The translations under genes and the position numbers were made by a program. Below the pieces are notes generated by a model. That model was given only the letters and a program-made list of their open reading frames with translations, searched no databases and was not told the DNA's origin. A stretch of DNA of 64,000 nt from Capronia americana (taxonomy: Eukaryota; Ascomycota; Eurotiomycetes; Chaetothyriales; Herpotrichiellaceae), in NCBI GenBank assembly GCA_016110215.1, contig JADWQD010000014.1, positions 1-64,000 of the forward strand, read 5' to 3'. Positions 31,704 through 41,535 of the stretch are shown here, one piece after another (within the stretch, counting starts at the first letter, position 1; every line of letters begins with the position of its first letter).

Positions 31704-32975
31704 ATGACAGATAGCTCGACCACCTTCTCCCTCGCCGGCAAAGGCCTCAAGATCGACACGAAGGAAGACCTCGAAAAGCACATTGAGCCGCTAACATCGC
31801 CCTCCGCAAAAACCACCCACATCGATCTCTCAGGAAACACGTTAGGAGTCTCAGCGTGTGCCGCGCTTGCGCCTATATTATCCTCACAGTCTACCCTCGA
31901 GTCTGCCGACCTGCACGACATCTTCACATCCCGCCTTCTCGAAGAAATCCCTCCCGCACTATCGTCACTTCTCACAGCACTACTCGACTGCCCGAACCTG
32001 CACACGATAGACCTCAGTGACAATGCATTCGGCCTCAACACGAAAGATCCCCTTGTGGACTTCCTCTCGAAACATACTCCACTTAAACATCTCATCCTCA
32101 ACAACAATGGCATGGGCCCGATAGCAGGCACCGCCATTGCTGAGGCACTATGCAAACTGGCGGAGAGGAAGGAGGCTGCGCGAAAGGAGGGAAAGGACGT
32201 CCCACACCTGGAGAGCATTGTCTGCGGAAGGAACCGACTGGAAAACGGAAGCATGGCTGCATGGGCCAAGGCGTACGAGGCGCACAAGGTCGGCATCAAG
32301 AGCGTGAAGATGACGCAGAACGGCATTCGACCTGAAGGTATCTCACATTTGATTGTTTCCGGTCTATCGAAGTGCGAAAACCTTGAGGTCTTTGATCTGC
32401 AGGACAACACATTCACAATTAAGGGCGCTCAAGCACTGGCAAAAGCAGTTCAAGGATGGTCGAGTCTCAGAGAACTTGGTGTTGGGGATGACCTTCTCGG
32501 CGCTCGGGGATCTATCAAGGTCTTTGAAGCCTTGGCAAGTGGGAACAACAAAGACGTCGAGGTTCTCCGGTTGGCGTACAACGACATCACTCCGGCCGGT
32601 GTCAAGGCGTTAGTCCAAGCTGCCAAAGATGGTCTTCCCAAGCTTCGGCGTATTGAGTTGAACGGCAACAAATTCGAAGAAGACGACGAAAGCATCGAGG
32701 AGCTGATGGCACTTCTGAGCGAGAGGAAGGACGAGCATGCCAAGGATGACGACCCGGACGACCATTGGGGCTTAGACGAACTCGACGAGCTCGAAGGCGA
32801 GGACGAAGACGAGGATGAAGCCGAAGCCGAAGAAGAAGAGGAGGAGGAGGAAGAAGAGGAAGTCCGAGAAAGAGTTTTGGAGGAGGCAGACCAGGCAGAA
32901 GATGCTACCGTGAGCCAGAAGAAGGATGCCGATGTCGACGACCTTGCTTCTGCTCTCGAGAAAACACATGTATGA
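31704..32975 (+). CDS. RNA1: Ran GTPase-activating protein (RanGAP/Rna1)
   Basis: A single exon of 423 codons, matching fungal Rna1. It is a string of leucine-rich repeats, for example 'THIDLSGNTLGVSACAAL', 'LHTIDLSDNAFGLNTKDP' and 'LKHLILNNNGMGPIAGTA', including the segment 'IVCGRNRLENGS' that carries the Asn/Arg finger region. The C-terminal tail is strongly acidic (a run of Asp and Glu at about 345-385), as in yeast and mammals. RanGAP stimulates GTP hydrolysis by Ran in the cytoplasm and so sets the nuclear transport gradient. The acidic run is encoded by a GAA/GAG/GAC purine-rich tract near 32800-32870. Confidence 0.95.
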   Translation: MTDSSTTFSLAGKGLKIDTKEDLEKHIEPLTSPSAKTTHIDLSGNTLGVSACAALAPILSSQSTLESADLHDIFTSRLLEEIPPALSSLLTALLDCPNLHTIDLSDNAFGLNTKDPLVDFLSKHTPLKHLILNNNGMGPIAGTAIAEALCKLAERKEAARKEGKDVPHLESIVCGRNRLENGSMAAWAKAYEAHKVGIKSVKMTQNGIRPEGISHLIVSGLSKCENLEVFDLQDNTFTIKGAQALAKAVQGWSSLRELGVGDDLLGARGSIKVFEALASGNNKDVEVLRLAYNDITPAGVKALVQAAKDGLPKLRRIELNGNKFEEDDESIEELMALLSERKDEHAKDDDPDDHWGLDELDELEGEDEDEDEAEAEEEEEEEEEEEVRERVLEEADQAEDATVSQKKDADVDDLASALEKTHV

Positions 32976-33583
32976 CGGTAGGCAAGAAGACAATTGGAGC
33001 AATAGCGGGTGTTGGTTAGGATGGCGTGTTGGTTCATTGCCTGGAGTGATAGCATAGCAGAGCATAGGAAACACGATACCCCAGTAGACCGGTGTCACAT
33101 TATCAATGCAAGCAGTTCATTGAAGGATTAAGATCCTGTATATTTCTCCTCATTGTCTCCTAAGATTTGGCCACACCCGGTCGGCTACGCGGAGATGCCA
33201 TAACAGAGAGAGAGAGAGGCCTTTGCCTATTGGAAGCCGATGCACCCTTGCTCGAAAGTGTGGTGACCCAGGCTCCTTCCCACCGTTATCCCCACAAGGT
33301 TGCACCGCTGAAGGAGGGTGAAGAAATGGGCTACCGCAACAAGCATTCCCTATTCGGAGTCATTCGCTTCAGCGAACTCCCTCCGTTGCAGAGCCTGCGG
33401 ATAGATGCCAACGCTGCATCGATGTCAGGCTGCGCTCAATGTCGGTCTCGTTCCATTGTACAATCCGGTCTCAATCAACAACGCCGCTGGTGGAATCGCA
33501 AGTCGGCGGGATTGAGGCCAGAAGACGTTAGGCATCGGCCACAGCAAGACTAAGGACGGCTGTCTTCTCCGCGAATCGATAGT
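32976..33583. other. Intergenic between convergent genes
   Basis: 3' flanks of the RanGAP and Emc3 genes. A short GA repeat (gagagagagag) near 33208 is the only simple pattern; no gene recognised. Confidence 0.4.
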
Positions 33584-34431
33584 CTAGCTGCCGTAGATTT
33601 CTAGCAAGCGATCCTCAGCGCCATCAAGGATGCTCCAGTGGTCAATCACCTCCAGATTCTCCGCCTCGGCCTGGAACATCTTGTGCGGCTCCTGGCCCGG
33701 GCCGAACGGATTGGCATTGGCTCCTGGATTCATCTGCGCCATCTGCTGGGCCATCTGGCTGGCGGCATTCTCGTTGCCGAGGATGAAGATGAAGACACTC
33801 TGCAGGCCAAACAGACACAAGAAGTACCACGACAGGCTCGACACCCACCGCACGTCCAGATCCCGCGTCATGACACCAGACTGGAGCATGGACTTGAACC
33901 GGATGGTGAGCGGGAAGGGCAGCTTGAGGATGACGAAGCCGGCAAAGAAAGCGTTGATCCAGGACATGATCAGCGTCTGCGGGATCATCATCGCCATGTT
34001 GCCCTTCATCATTCCCATCATGCCTTCCATTGCCGCCGGGTCGGACATGGGATTCGCTGCGCCCTGATCTTTTGATTCCGGACCTCCCTTGAGAAACTCC
34101 CCCTTGTGGAAGCCATCCACCAGGTATTCCTTCCTGCGATTGAAAGACGACGTCGTTATGGCGGCCGGGGAGTTGTTGCGCAGGTTGATGCCGCGCAGAA
34201 GCGCCTGCCGCTCGCGAGACTCGGGCAAGCTGTTCGGCGGCTTGGGCGGCGTCTGTAGTAGGACTGATGCATAGTGTCGGAGCACTCCAGTCAATATCAT
34301 CACAATCGTGATTGGGAGCAGGATCCAGTAGCTGCCCAGGACATCAGTGTATATTCCATCGCCAGGTGCAGAGAGACGTACAATAACGCAGGATCCCGAT
34401 GGATGATCTGCTCCGTGCCTTCGACCGCCAT
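33584..34431 (-). CDS. EMC3: ER membrane protein complex subunit 3 (Emc3)
   Basis: Exons 34431..34382 and 34331..33584 give 265 residues. Marks are the N-terminal 'IHRDPALFYWILLPITIVMI', a cytosolic segment with 'SRERQALLRG', a methionine-rich region ('MMGMMKGNMAMM') and the paired spans 'WINAFFAGFVILKLPFPLT' and 'WYFLCLFGLQSVFIFIL'. EMC3 belongs to the YidC/Oxa1/GET1 insertase superfamily and forms the membrane groove of the EMC, which inserts tail-anchored and multipass proteins into the ER. The short first exon (50 nt) restores TM1, which would be incomplete from any downstream ATG. The length agrees with fungal homologues. Confidence 0.94.
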
Positions 34432-35362
34432 TTTCCTGGCTGTGAAGTTATCGCAAGATATGCCCGCCCAGCTGCTGCAATATTGTAGCGCGGATCCTGT
34501 TCAAAATGTCGTTGCAGCCTTCACTTCTCAGATTTCAGGTCGTACGGAGTACGAGGAGTCGATAGTGACTCGGCAATCATGCCGAATGCAGCAATTCGGG
34601 TGCGGGCAATATGTGTGCTGAGCGAACTTCAATCCACCAACAACAACAGCCATGCTTCTAGGTGCGCCGGACAACGTTGAGGTGGGAGATGTTTCCTCGT
34701 ACTCTTAAATTCACCGAGAGCTGGTTCGGAGCTGCCAGAATATGCTATGTGACGACTCAGTTGTGTTCTAGTCAAGCTCAACCACGAGACATCAGGTGCT
34801 TACGAGGTAGTTCCTTTGTTGTTGCGCGTGCCTTCAGGTATTGCGGATTATACAGCGGTAAAGATATACCCCGAGCGTTATTTGGCATCCAAGTTGAATA
34901 CTGGATTCAATACCAAGAAAGGCTATGTCGCTTAACAAGAATTACAAGGACTCGAGGGAATCAGCGAAGGTGGAATGCTGCTGGTGTCCATGTATTCAGG
35001 CATCGTCTTCGAATGTGTTCCGCCCTTGCTGTGCCTCTGAGGCCTGTTACCTATTTGAAGTGACAAAAACAAAGGAGCCAAATCTTGTGCAATGGGATTA
35101 ATGGGCAAACAACAAAGGTAGAGAGCGCCCGAAAGGGACCAGAAGCAGGACGCGACCAGCTTGCATAGTGGTTCAATTGCGCATTTCTGGATTCTCCCCT
35201 TAGATATTGTGGTCCCCCATCCTTGATGTCAAGGCGACTTTCCTGTCCAGGACTTCGCCTCCAGCTTCAGTGGCTAGCACTTTCCACCTCTCAGAATATC
35301 CATATCCACCCCAAGCATATGAATGTGGCTCACTTCCAAGAAATCCATCAGCAGATCAGTCG
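34432..35362. other. Intergenic, nothing recognised
   Basis: About 930 bp between the Emc3 promoter and the 3' end of the next minus-strand gene. Open frames of about 100 codons occur but none resembles a protein. Confidence 0.4.
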
Positions 35363-36373
35363 CTATGGTCGAACTGTTGGAGTGTCCACATGTGCATCTC
35401 TGTGCTGGATCGCAATTGACCCAAAATGGTTGATGATCGCCCAGTCCTCGTTCGCATCCTCCTCTAGCACCACATCCCATGAAGGATCATTGGCAGCGAA
35501 CATTTCAACATCCTCGATGAGCTCCGGAGGAGGACTCAGCCTGACCTCATCAAACGCGGCAAATGGCTTGGTGGCTTCCAGAGCCCTTTGAATTCTTTGC
35601 ATTTGAGCTGTCATCTTTTCAGCCACGCTCTCCACCTCTTTCCGGCGTTCGGCTCCCTCACTTCCATGGTCTGATGCAAAGGCAGGTGTGGTCTTCAATT
35701 TTGCTTGGCCCTTCGCAACCATGGCGCGCTCGGAGGGAGTTGGACCACAACAGCAGTGATCTTCCCAGCAGAGAGAGCATAAGGGTTGATCCCGCGGAAA
35801 TAGCACCTTCGGAACCGTTTGCCGACCTTTCGAACTCTTGCGTGCCTCAGCAAGCCCGCCATCGATCATGGAATCGTAATGCTGCTTCGGTGAGCCATCG
35901 TGGTCCCAGGGCTTGGGTGCTTTTTCATTGTCCATTAATTTGATGAGGGTCTCTTCATACTCCTTCCGTTTCCCCTCCTTCGACGCCGCTTGCTCCTGCT
36001 TTGCTTTATACTCCTCAAATTGCTTCTTCCGCTCTCCGTCCGCCCTTCTAATTGTCTGTTCACAACGATCACAGATCTTAGAAACCGCAATGGTCTTGTA
36101 GGTGTGCAAAGACACTGATCCGTAGACAAGTTTCCTCCGCGGTCTCGGGTCCCACTGGATAGCCCAAGCAGTGTCACAGTTCTTGTTGCAGCAACAGTAG
36201 TATTCGATGCCGTCTGACTGATAACTGCTCACGTCTGGTGGCGGGTAATCAAGGCGTGCGATGTTCAGCCGCGTGGAGTCGATGAAGACAGGCTCCTGGT
36301 TCATGTTTAGGGTCATGGTATCCATGGGAGGAGGCCTGGAAGGTGGACACGGCTTTTTTGGGGACGGATACAT
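35363..36373 (-). CDS. Cysteine-rich hypothetical protein
   Basis: An open frame of 336 codons without visible introns. Two cysteine-dense patches stand out: 'YYCCCNKNCDTAW' (about 58-72) with 'ICDRCEQ' at about 100-106, and 'PLCSLCWEDHCCCGP' at about 200-215. Their C-x2-C spacing suggests zinc binding. Between them lies a lysine/glutamate-rich, probably helical segment. I do not recognise the family. Codon use and length make it a real gene, but the exact C-terminal end and function are open. Confidence 0.6.
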   Translation of the reverse strand: MYPSPKKPCPPSRPPPMDTMTLNMNQEPVFIDSTRLNIARLDYPPPDVSSYQSDGIEYYCCCNKNCDTAWAIQWDPRPRRKLVYGSVSLHTYKTIAVSKICDRCEQTIRRADGERKKQFEEYKAKQEQAASKEGKRKEYEETLIKLMDNEKAPKPWDHDGSPKQHYDSMIDGGLAEARKSSKGRQTVPKVLFPRDQPLCSLCWEDHCCCGPTPSERAMVAKGQAKLKTTPAFASDHGSEGAERRKEVESVAEKMTAQMQRIQRALEATKPFAAFDEVRLSPPPELIEDVEMFAANDPSWDVVLEEDANEDWAIINHFGSIAIQHRDAHVDTPTVRP

Positions 36374-37430
36374 GATGATTGTTGCGGTTGGGTTGTCGAG
36401 TGGTGGCCTCAGCGTGGCAGCTGAAGAACCCCTGGTTGCAGGAGAAGATTTTTGTGAAAGGTTAGGTTAGGCTTTATCGACGAGCCTCAGTAGAAAGCCG
36501 GCGAATGCGACTAGAAGAATGTCCCAAGCTGATGATGGCGAGCTGCCACAGTCCACAAAGATGAGGACTGCACAAGCACCTGGCCAATTTTCTGAAGGAA
36601 AATGAAAGTGAAGCCAGCTGGGGAACTTCCTTATTATGACATCGCAACGTTCCAGAGTTTGTGTTGATGAGGGTTGCCGGGGTGTCCAGCTGCCGATAAT
36701 TTTCACGCGAGCGTCGATGACTGGGTATCCGCCTGTAGATGTCACCGACTGACGTCTCAACCACCTCAGAATAAGCTTCTGTCCACGGGGACGCAAGACA
36801 GGGTCGGGAAAGAATCAAAGCAGTGTGCAGCCAATACCCAAGGCGAAATGTCTCAACCACGAAACAAGAACACAACAAAGACCGAGCCAATAATACTTGG
36901 TTGTCTTATGGAAGGAAGCCACCCTCAATGCTGAGGCTCTTGAGTGAGCCCTGACAATCAAGACCACGTGCTTGCATACATACCCTTTGGGAATTTCTGC
37001 CTGAGGAGCCTGCAGTTGTGCAATCTGCTGAAGTTTTTTGTCAACGTGGGTTGGTCGTTGGAGTAATCTTCCTTTCGTATTCCGTGAGCTTGCCCAACTG
37101 TAAACAGGACGCGAACGGCGACGTTTGAAACAGCGTGCACTCACTCGGCAACTGGTTACCAAACACCGCGATCGCGCAAAATGGTTCAACTCATTGTGGT
37201 CCATTACTGTTGGTCGTCCAAGTGAAACGGATAGTTGCAAGCTATAGATCTTGCATTGACTCTTAACCGTTGGCCACGAGCTGGATCGAGCCACCCCGGA
37301 GTGAAGTTGCGGCATCGAAGGTTGCCATAGATCACTAAGCGACTGCCTTTGGCACGGAGGTGTTTCATTGTGTCAACAGCATTTGACCTTTCCCACAGGT
37401 TCACAGTGACGTTCTGACACATCCAGACAT

Positions 37431-37530
37431 GATTCTCGTGAAGCCTGTGGTGACTGATCTTCGTGAAGCCTGCGATGACTGATTCTCGTGAAGCCTGTGG
37501 TGACTGACCTTCGTGAGGATTGTGGTGAAC
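37431..37530. repeat. 25-bp tandem repeat, four copies
   Basis: Four adjacent 25-bp units with the core TCGTGAAGCCTGTGGTGAC. Units 1 (37431) and 3 (37481) are identical; unit 2 differs at a few bases, and unit 4 is the most diverged. The alternation suggests duplication of a 50-bp dimer. It lies about 90 bp upstream of a TATA box. Confidence 0.85.
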
Positions 37531-37622
37531 GCCGTCACTGAGATGTCACCTCCACCTCTGAAAACGCGTCATTCACAAACGTTACTCCTCGCGTCTTCAC
37601 CAAACGAGATCTTGTCGAACGG

Positions 37623-37629
37623 TATAAAG
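37623..37629 (+). promoter_or_regulatory. TATA box upstream of a small candidate gene
   Basis: TATAAAG, followed by a CA- and CT-rich stretch that looks like a fungal 5' leader, then an ATG at 37795. Confidence 0.35.
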
Positions 37630-37794
37630 TCTGGTACTGTCTCGTTCCTTGACCCCAACAAGCCACTCTCTCAAATATCATATTCAGAACAATCCCATCC
37701 GACCAACATCGATAACACTCCTCAAGAAGAGCTCCCACTTGAAATCAGGTCGAACAGCATTCTTTCTCAAAGACCCTCGAACAATCTTGCTGCG

Positions 37795-37902
37795 ATGGCG
37801 CTCACCACTACTGTCCGGCCAAATGTCGACCTCGGACGCGCAGGATATGATACCACGGGCGTCAAGAAGCCTGGAACCTCCGGCTCGGGATCCACGAAGT
37901 GA
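37795..37902 (+). CDS. Candidate 35-residue protein
   Basis: A short frame begins 'MALTTTVRPNVDLGRAGYD' and ends with Gly/Ser/Lys-rich residues before a TGA. The ATG follows CTGCG and is preceded by a TATAAAG box 172 bp upstream and a pyrimidine-rich leader, the layout of a highly expressed small fungal gene. The frame is open upstream, so a longer N-terminus is possible. I do not recognise a family. An intron before the stop could extend it. Confidence 0.35.
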   Translation: MALTTTVRPNVDLGRAGYDTTGVKKPGTSGSGSTK

Positions 37903-38284
37903 TCTGGAACCTTACCTCTGTTTTGCCAGCAGACTTTAGTACAATGTTCGTATGCGATATGGAGATCCTGGGCTTCGCGTTGGAAACTAACAGAAACAGG
38001 ATACCGATCTCATTTCGGAAGCTATTGATGGCAAGTGCCGATGGAGGAGCGGAAACTTGTTGGAGGCTAGCAATGGGCTAACACGAGCTCTTGGGGAGTC
38101 GGGGGTCACGGTGATGTTGGTCAGCACGGAGCTGTGAGATAGGCAGAACATCATATGTGCCGAATCGATGATCATCGGAGCTGAAATCAATTCGTCCTCT
38201 ATGCCAGGGTCGATCGGTTCAAGTTGCAGAAGCATGGTCACGTCGTAGACGAGCTGGGGAGCTTAAAAGTGGAATATTTCGGGC

Positions 38285-38903
38285 TCATTTTTTCGAGGCG
38301 GCTGGTGACCAGGCTTCGGGCGTCCAGGTCGCTCCAGGATTTGTAGCCGTCTCATTTGCTTTTCTCAGCTGGTTCTCATTGCTGTCAACATGATTCTTCA
38401 TTTTCCCTGCCTGACCTGGCTGCTTGGGGTGGTTTTCGGGCTCAATCCTGGTGACCTCTGGATCGCCACCAAGTGCGATGGTAGCCGCTGGCTTCGGCTT
38501 CTCAATGTATTTGGCCTTTGCAGCCCATCTCTCGTCGGCCAGTTTGGCTCCGATCTTCAGCTGGGCCAGTCTCTGGACATCTGCAGCCTGCTCTTGCATT
38601 GTGGGGGCGTCAAAACGAGTGTATCGGAGCCATTGGTGCCACTGAGGCGAGATCTGGACATCCGAGAGTGAGGATAGAGTAGCTCGACGGGTGCCTTTGA
38701 CTATGCGCCGCCATCGACCATGATTTATTTGGTCTTTGAATTCCCAGAAAGTGTTGCCGTAGAGGTCTTGTCCTGCCGTAATGTCAGTTGACATTCAGGT
38801 TCAGCATTCTTTCACTTCGAGTGCACGTACCGACCAAGAATCTCTTTCTCCAGGGCAGACGAAGCATCTTCCATCTCAGCCATAGATCGCGAATTGCTCC
38901 CAT
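38285..38903 (-). CDS. Complex I assembly factor, NDUFAF2 / B17.2-like (mimitin)
   Basis: Exons 38903..38831 and 38772..38285 give 186 residues. The N-terminus 'RDLWLRWKMLRLPWRKRFLV' joins across the intron to 'GQDLYGNTFWEF', the signature of the NDUFA12/NDUFAF2 family, followed by 'GRWRRIVKG' and 'QWHQWLRYTRFDAPT'. The extended C-terminal tail beyond the B17.2 core, low in complexity and ending '...AWSPAASKK', fits NDUFAF2 rather than the shorter NDUFA12 subunit. The protein would act in mitochondria during assembly of the NADH dehydrogenase module. A basic amphipathic N-terminus can serve as import signal. Confidence 0.85.
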
Positions 38904-39223
38904 CTTCGCAGCGAGCAAGACTGCAGGGATGATCTAGGTTCAGTCACGAAAGCGTCAACTACACAAGCGGGAGAGGTTGCGAGGGTTGCATAATTAATTC
39001 CCGGTGATCGACGTCAACCCGCATGCACTGCCCCAGTCACATTCCTCCCTCCTCGACCGATCCCCACCGCATCAGCACGGCCATCGTCTCACACTCTATA
39101 CACGCGGTACTCGACTTGTTCGGTACTGAAGGGACTGGTTGACTGACTTCTCTACGTTGCTTCCTCTTCGCGTCGCCAGTGCCCTATCTCTTTCCGTCTG
39201 CGGACACCACAGCACCAGCAACG
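38904..39223. promoter_or_regulatory. Divergent promoter region
   Basis: Separates the complex I factor (minus) from the calponin-homology gene (plus). It contains a CT-rich stretch typical of fungal promoters; no specific site assigned. Confidence 0.35.
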
Positions 39224-41242
39224 ATGGCTTCCGTGACGAGCCTGGATCAGGATATGCGCAAACTGCGCTTGGAGCGATACACTCCAGGTGCTGCCAATGA
39301 AGTGCGAAATTGGATCGAAAGCACACTCGGAGAGCGACTGGCTCCGGGCGACTTGATGGAAGCGCTGAAAGACGGTGTGGCTCTGTGCAAGTAAGCGTTC
39401 CTTATGGCCATGGCATTGAGGTACTGACCATATCTTCCTTACAGACTCGTCAACTTGGCTGTCGCTCCGAACATATCAGGTGTCAGATACAAGGAGTCCA
39501 ACATGCCTTTCGTACAAATGGAGAACATCTCGCACTTCCTGACTGCTTGCGAGAAGCCGCCGTTGAACCTCCCATCTCACGATCGATTTCTCACCGTGGA
39601 CCTCTATGATTCCAAAGATCCCGCTCAGGTCCTACAATGCATCGCTGCATTTAGCCGCCGAGCGAACCAGCTGAATCCATCCAACTTCCCCACCACTTTG
39701 GGAGCGAAGAGCAAATCCGCCATGAGTCCGCAAGGAACAGGCTCCAGCGGCCCAAGATCTCCAGCCTACACCACCACCGCCAGCTCGAGACCACGAGGGT
39801 CTAGCAACGCGGCTCCCGACAGTCCCTCCATCACCTTCAACCCTCTCAACAAAGCCGCCTACTCCGGCCGCGTAAGCCCGACCAAGAATACCCTCAGCCG
39901 AGGTGGCCTGGCGTACGGCGGCTCGGTAAGCAGCTGGAGTTCCAAGGACGACGAAGGGAAGACAGCTCCAGCGTGGAACATCCATCAGTACGGTTACATG
40001 GGCGGCGCAAGTCAGGGCAATCAAGGCGTTTCATTTGGCGCAAGAAGACAAATCACTTCTGCGGCGCCCAACGTCCCCAGCCTTGCCGAGAAGGAGAAAC
40101 GTCTCAAAGAAGAGGCGGAGCGCAAGCGACGAGATCAAGAAGAAGAGGAGAGGCGACAACGCGCACAGCGCGACGCAGAAGAACAACAGGCCAGACTAGA
40201 AGAGGAGCGCAGATGGGCCGAGGAGACTCAACGACGACGAGAACAAGATGCCGCTGAACAACGAGCTGTGGAACAACAGCGGCTCCAGGAAGAAGAACGA
40301 GTGCGCCGTGAAGAACAACGTAGGAGGGAACTACAGTACGAACGTGAGCGCGACCGTGAAGCTCAAGATGCCGCTGAACGCGAGGCCCGCATGGCGCAAG
40401 CGAGAGGCCGGCAACGGACTGTCAGCGATGCCCGTCTTAATGGGCAATTCCTCAGCCAGTATCAATCCGACCAGGCGAGGGGCACTGCTGATCCGCCTCC
40501 GCCCGCCAAACCCATCGTGCAGCAGCAGACGGCCGAGAGCCAACGCATTGCAGAACTGGAGCGTCAACTGGAAGAGATGAAGGCGCAACAAAGACAACCT
40601 CAATCGACTCGGTCAGGGCCAGTTCCGTCTTCACAACTTGCTCCGGAACCTCCTGCTCCTGCGTTACCAAGCAGACCTCAACCTGGACAGACCAGCCATG
40701 AAGACGACTGGTCGGCGTCTGAGCGAGACTTCTTGAAGGAAGAGTGGCAGAAGAACCAGGATCAAGCTCCTCCGAAGCCACCACGCCCTGAGGCGCCCCA
40801 GTCGTCTCGTCCTCTGCCCGACCCAGCAGCATATCAAGCCGGCACGAACCGCACCGACCGGTACCTCGCCATGAATTCAGCTCCCTCTGCACCCAACGTC
40901 GGCTCTCATCGCCCACAAGACTTCTCGACCACGACTGAAGTCGACCTCGAGAACCAGCGCCGAATACAATCTCAACAACGCACCAAAGCCGGCGGCTGGG
41001 CCTCGAAATCGCTTCTTGAAAGAGAAATGGAACGTGAGCGAGAACGCCAGCGAGAGTGGGAAGAGTCGCAGCGGGATATAGCTTCACGTGCACGGAACAC
41101 CCAAGAAGGAAGTGCGCCGGGTCAGACTTGGGATGTACATCAGTACGGCTACATGGGCGGCGATAGTCAGAACCGAGGAGGTCCAGGACTTGGTATTGGA
41201 GGTGCCAGGAGACAAATCATCGGACCGCGACCTCCACCCTAG
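39224..41242 (+). CDS. Calponin-homology actin-binding protein with calponin repeats
   Basis: Exons 39224..39390 and 39445..41242 give 654 residues. A calponin-homology domain occupies about 8-145 ('NWIESTLGERLAPGDLMEAL', 'LCKLVNLA', 'NMPFVQMENISHFLTACE', 'SKDPAQVLQCIAAFSR'). Two calponin-like repeats, 'HQYGYMGGASQGNQGVSFG' at about 255 and 'HQYGYMGGDSQNRGG' near the C-terminus, bracket a long Glu/Arg/Gln-rich coiled coil (about 285-400) and proline-rich segments. Yeast Scp1 and transgelins share the CH domain and a single repeat and bundle actin; the inserted coiled coil and second repeat make this the longer form found in filamentous fungi. It probably acts at cortical actin. Confidence 0.88.
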
Positions 41243-41535
41243 ATGTGCGTGTCCCGGAGATGTGCTGTGTGGAAGAGGATCTATATGTGCGACTGTTTAT
41301 GCATGGCTTCGAAAAGCATGATATCCCACGCAAGTGTTAAATGGAGCCATCAGGGAACGCAATGAATAACGAGAGGGCTGAGGGAACGCGGCAAGCTGGT
41401 AGACCCGCTTGTCTGTTAGAAACCTTTGGATGAGCTTCCTAGCCGAAGATCAATAAAACATAACCATTGCTTTGAAGGGTCTAGACACGTCCGCGATCAT
41501 GGAAACCCCCAAACAGGACGACGTGGCCCCTTTCT

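Larger units (their letters stand above)
36374..38284. other. 1.9-kb region with a tandem repeat and one small candidate gene
   Basis: No gene of normal size was recognised. It contains a 25-bp tandem repeat at 37431-37530 and a small candidate gene at 37795-37902 with its own TATA box, both listed separately. Confidence 0.4.

Noticed and set aside
36815..37315. 166-codon minus-strand frame
   Set aside because: Possible short exon pieces were tried in all three frames but gave no coherent protein.
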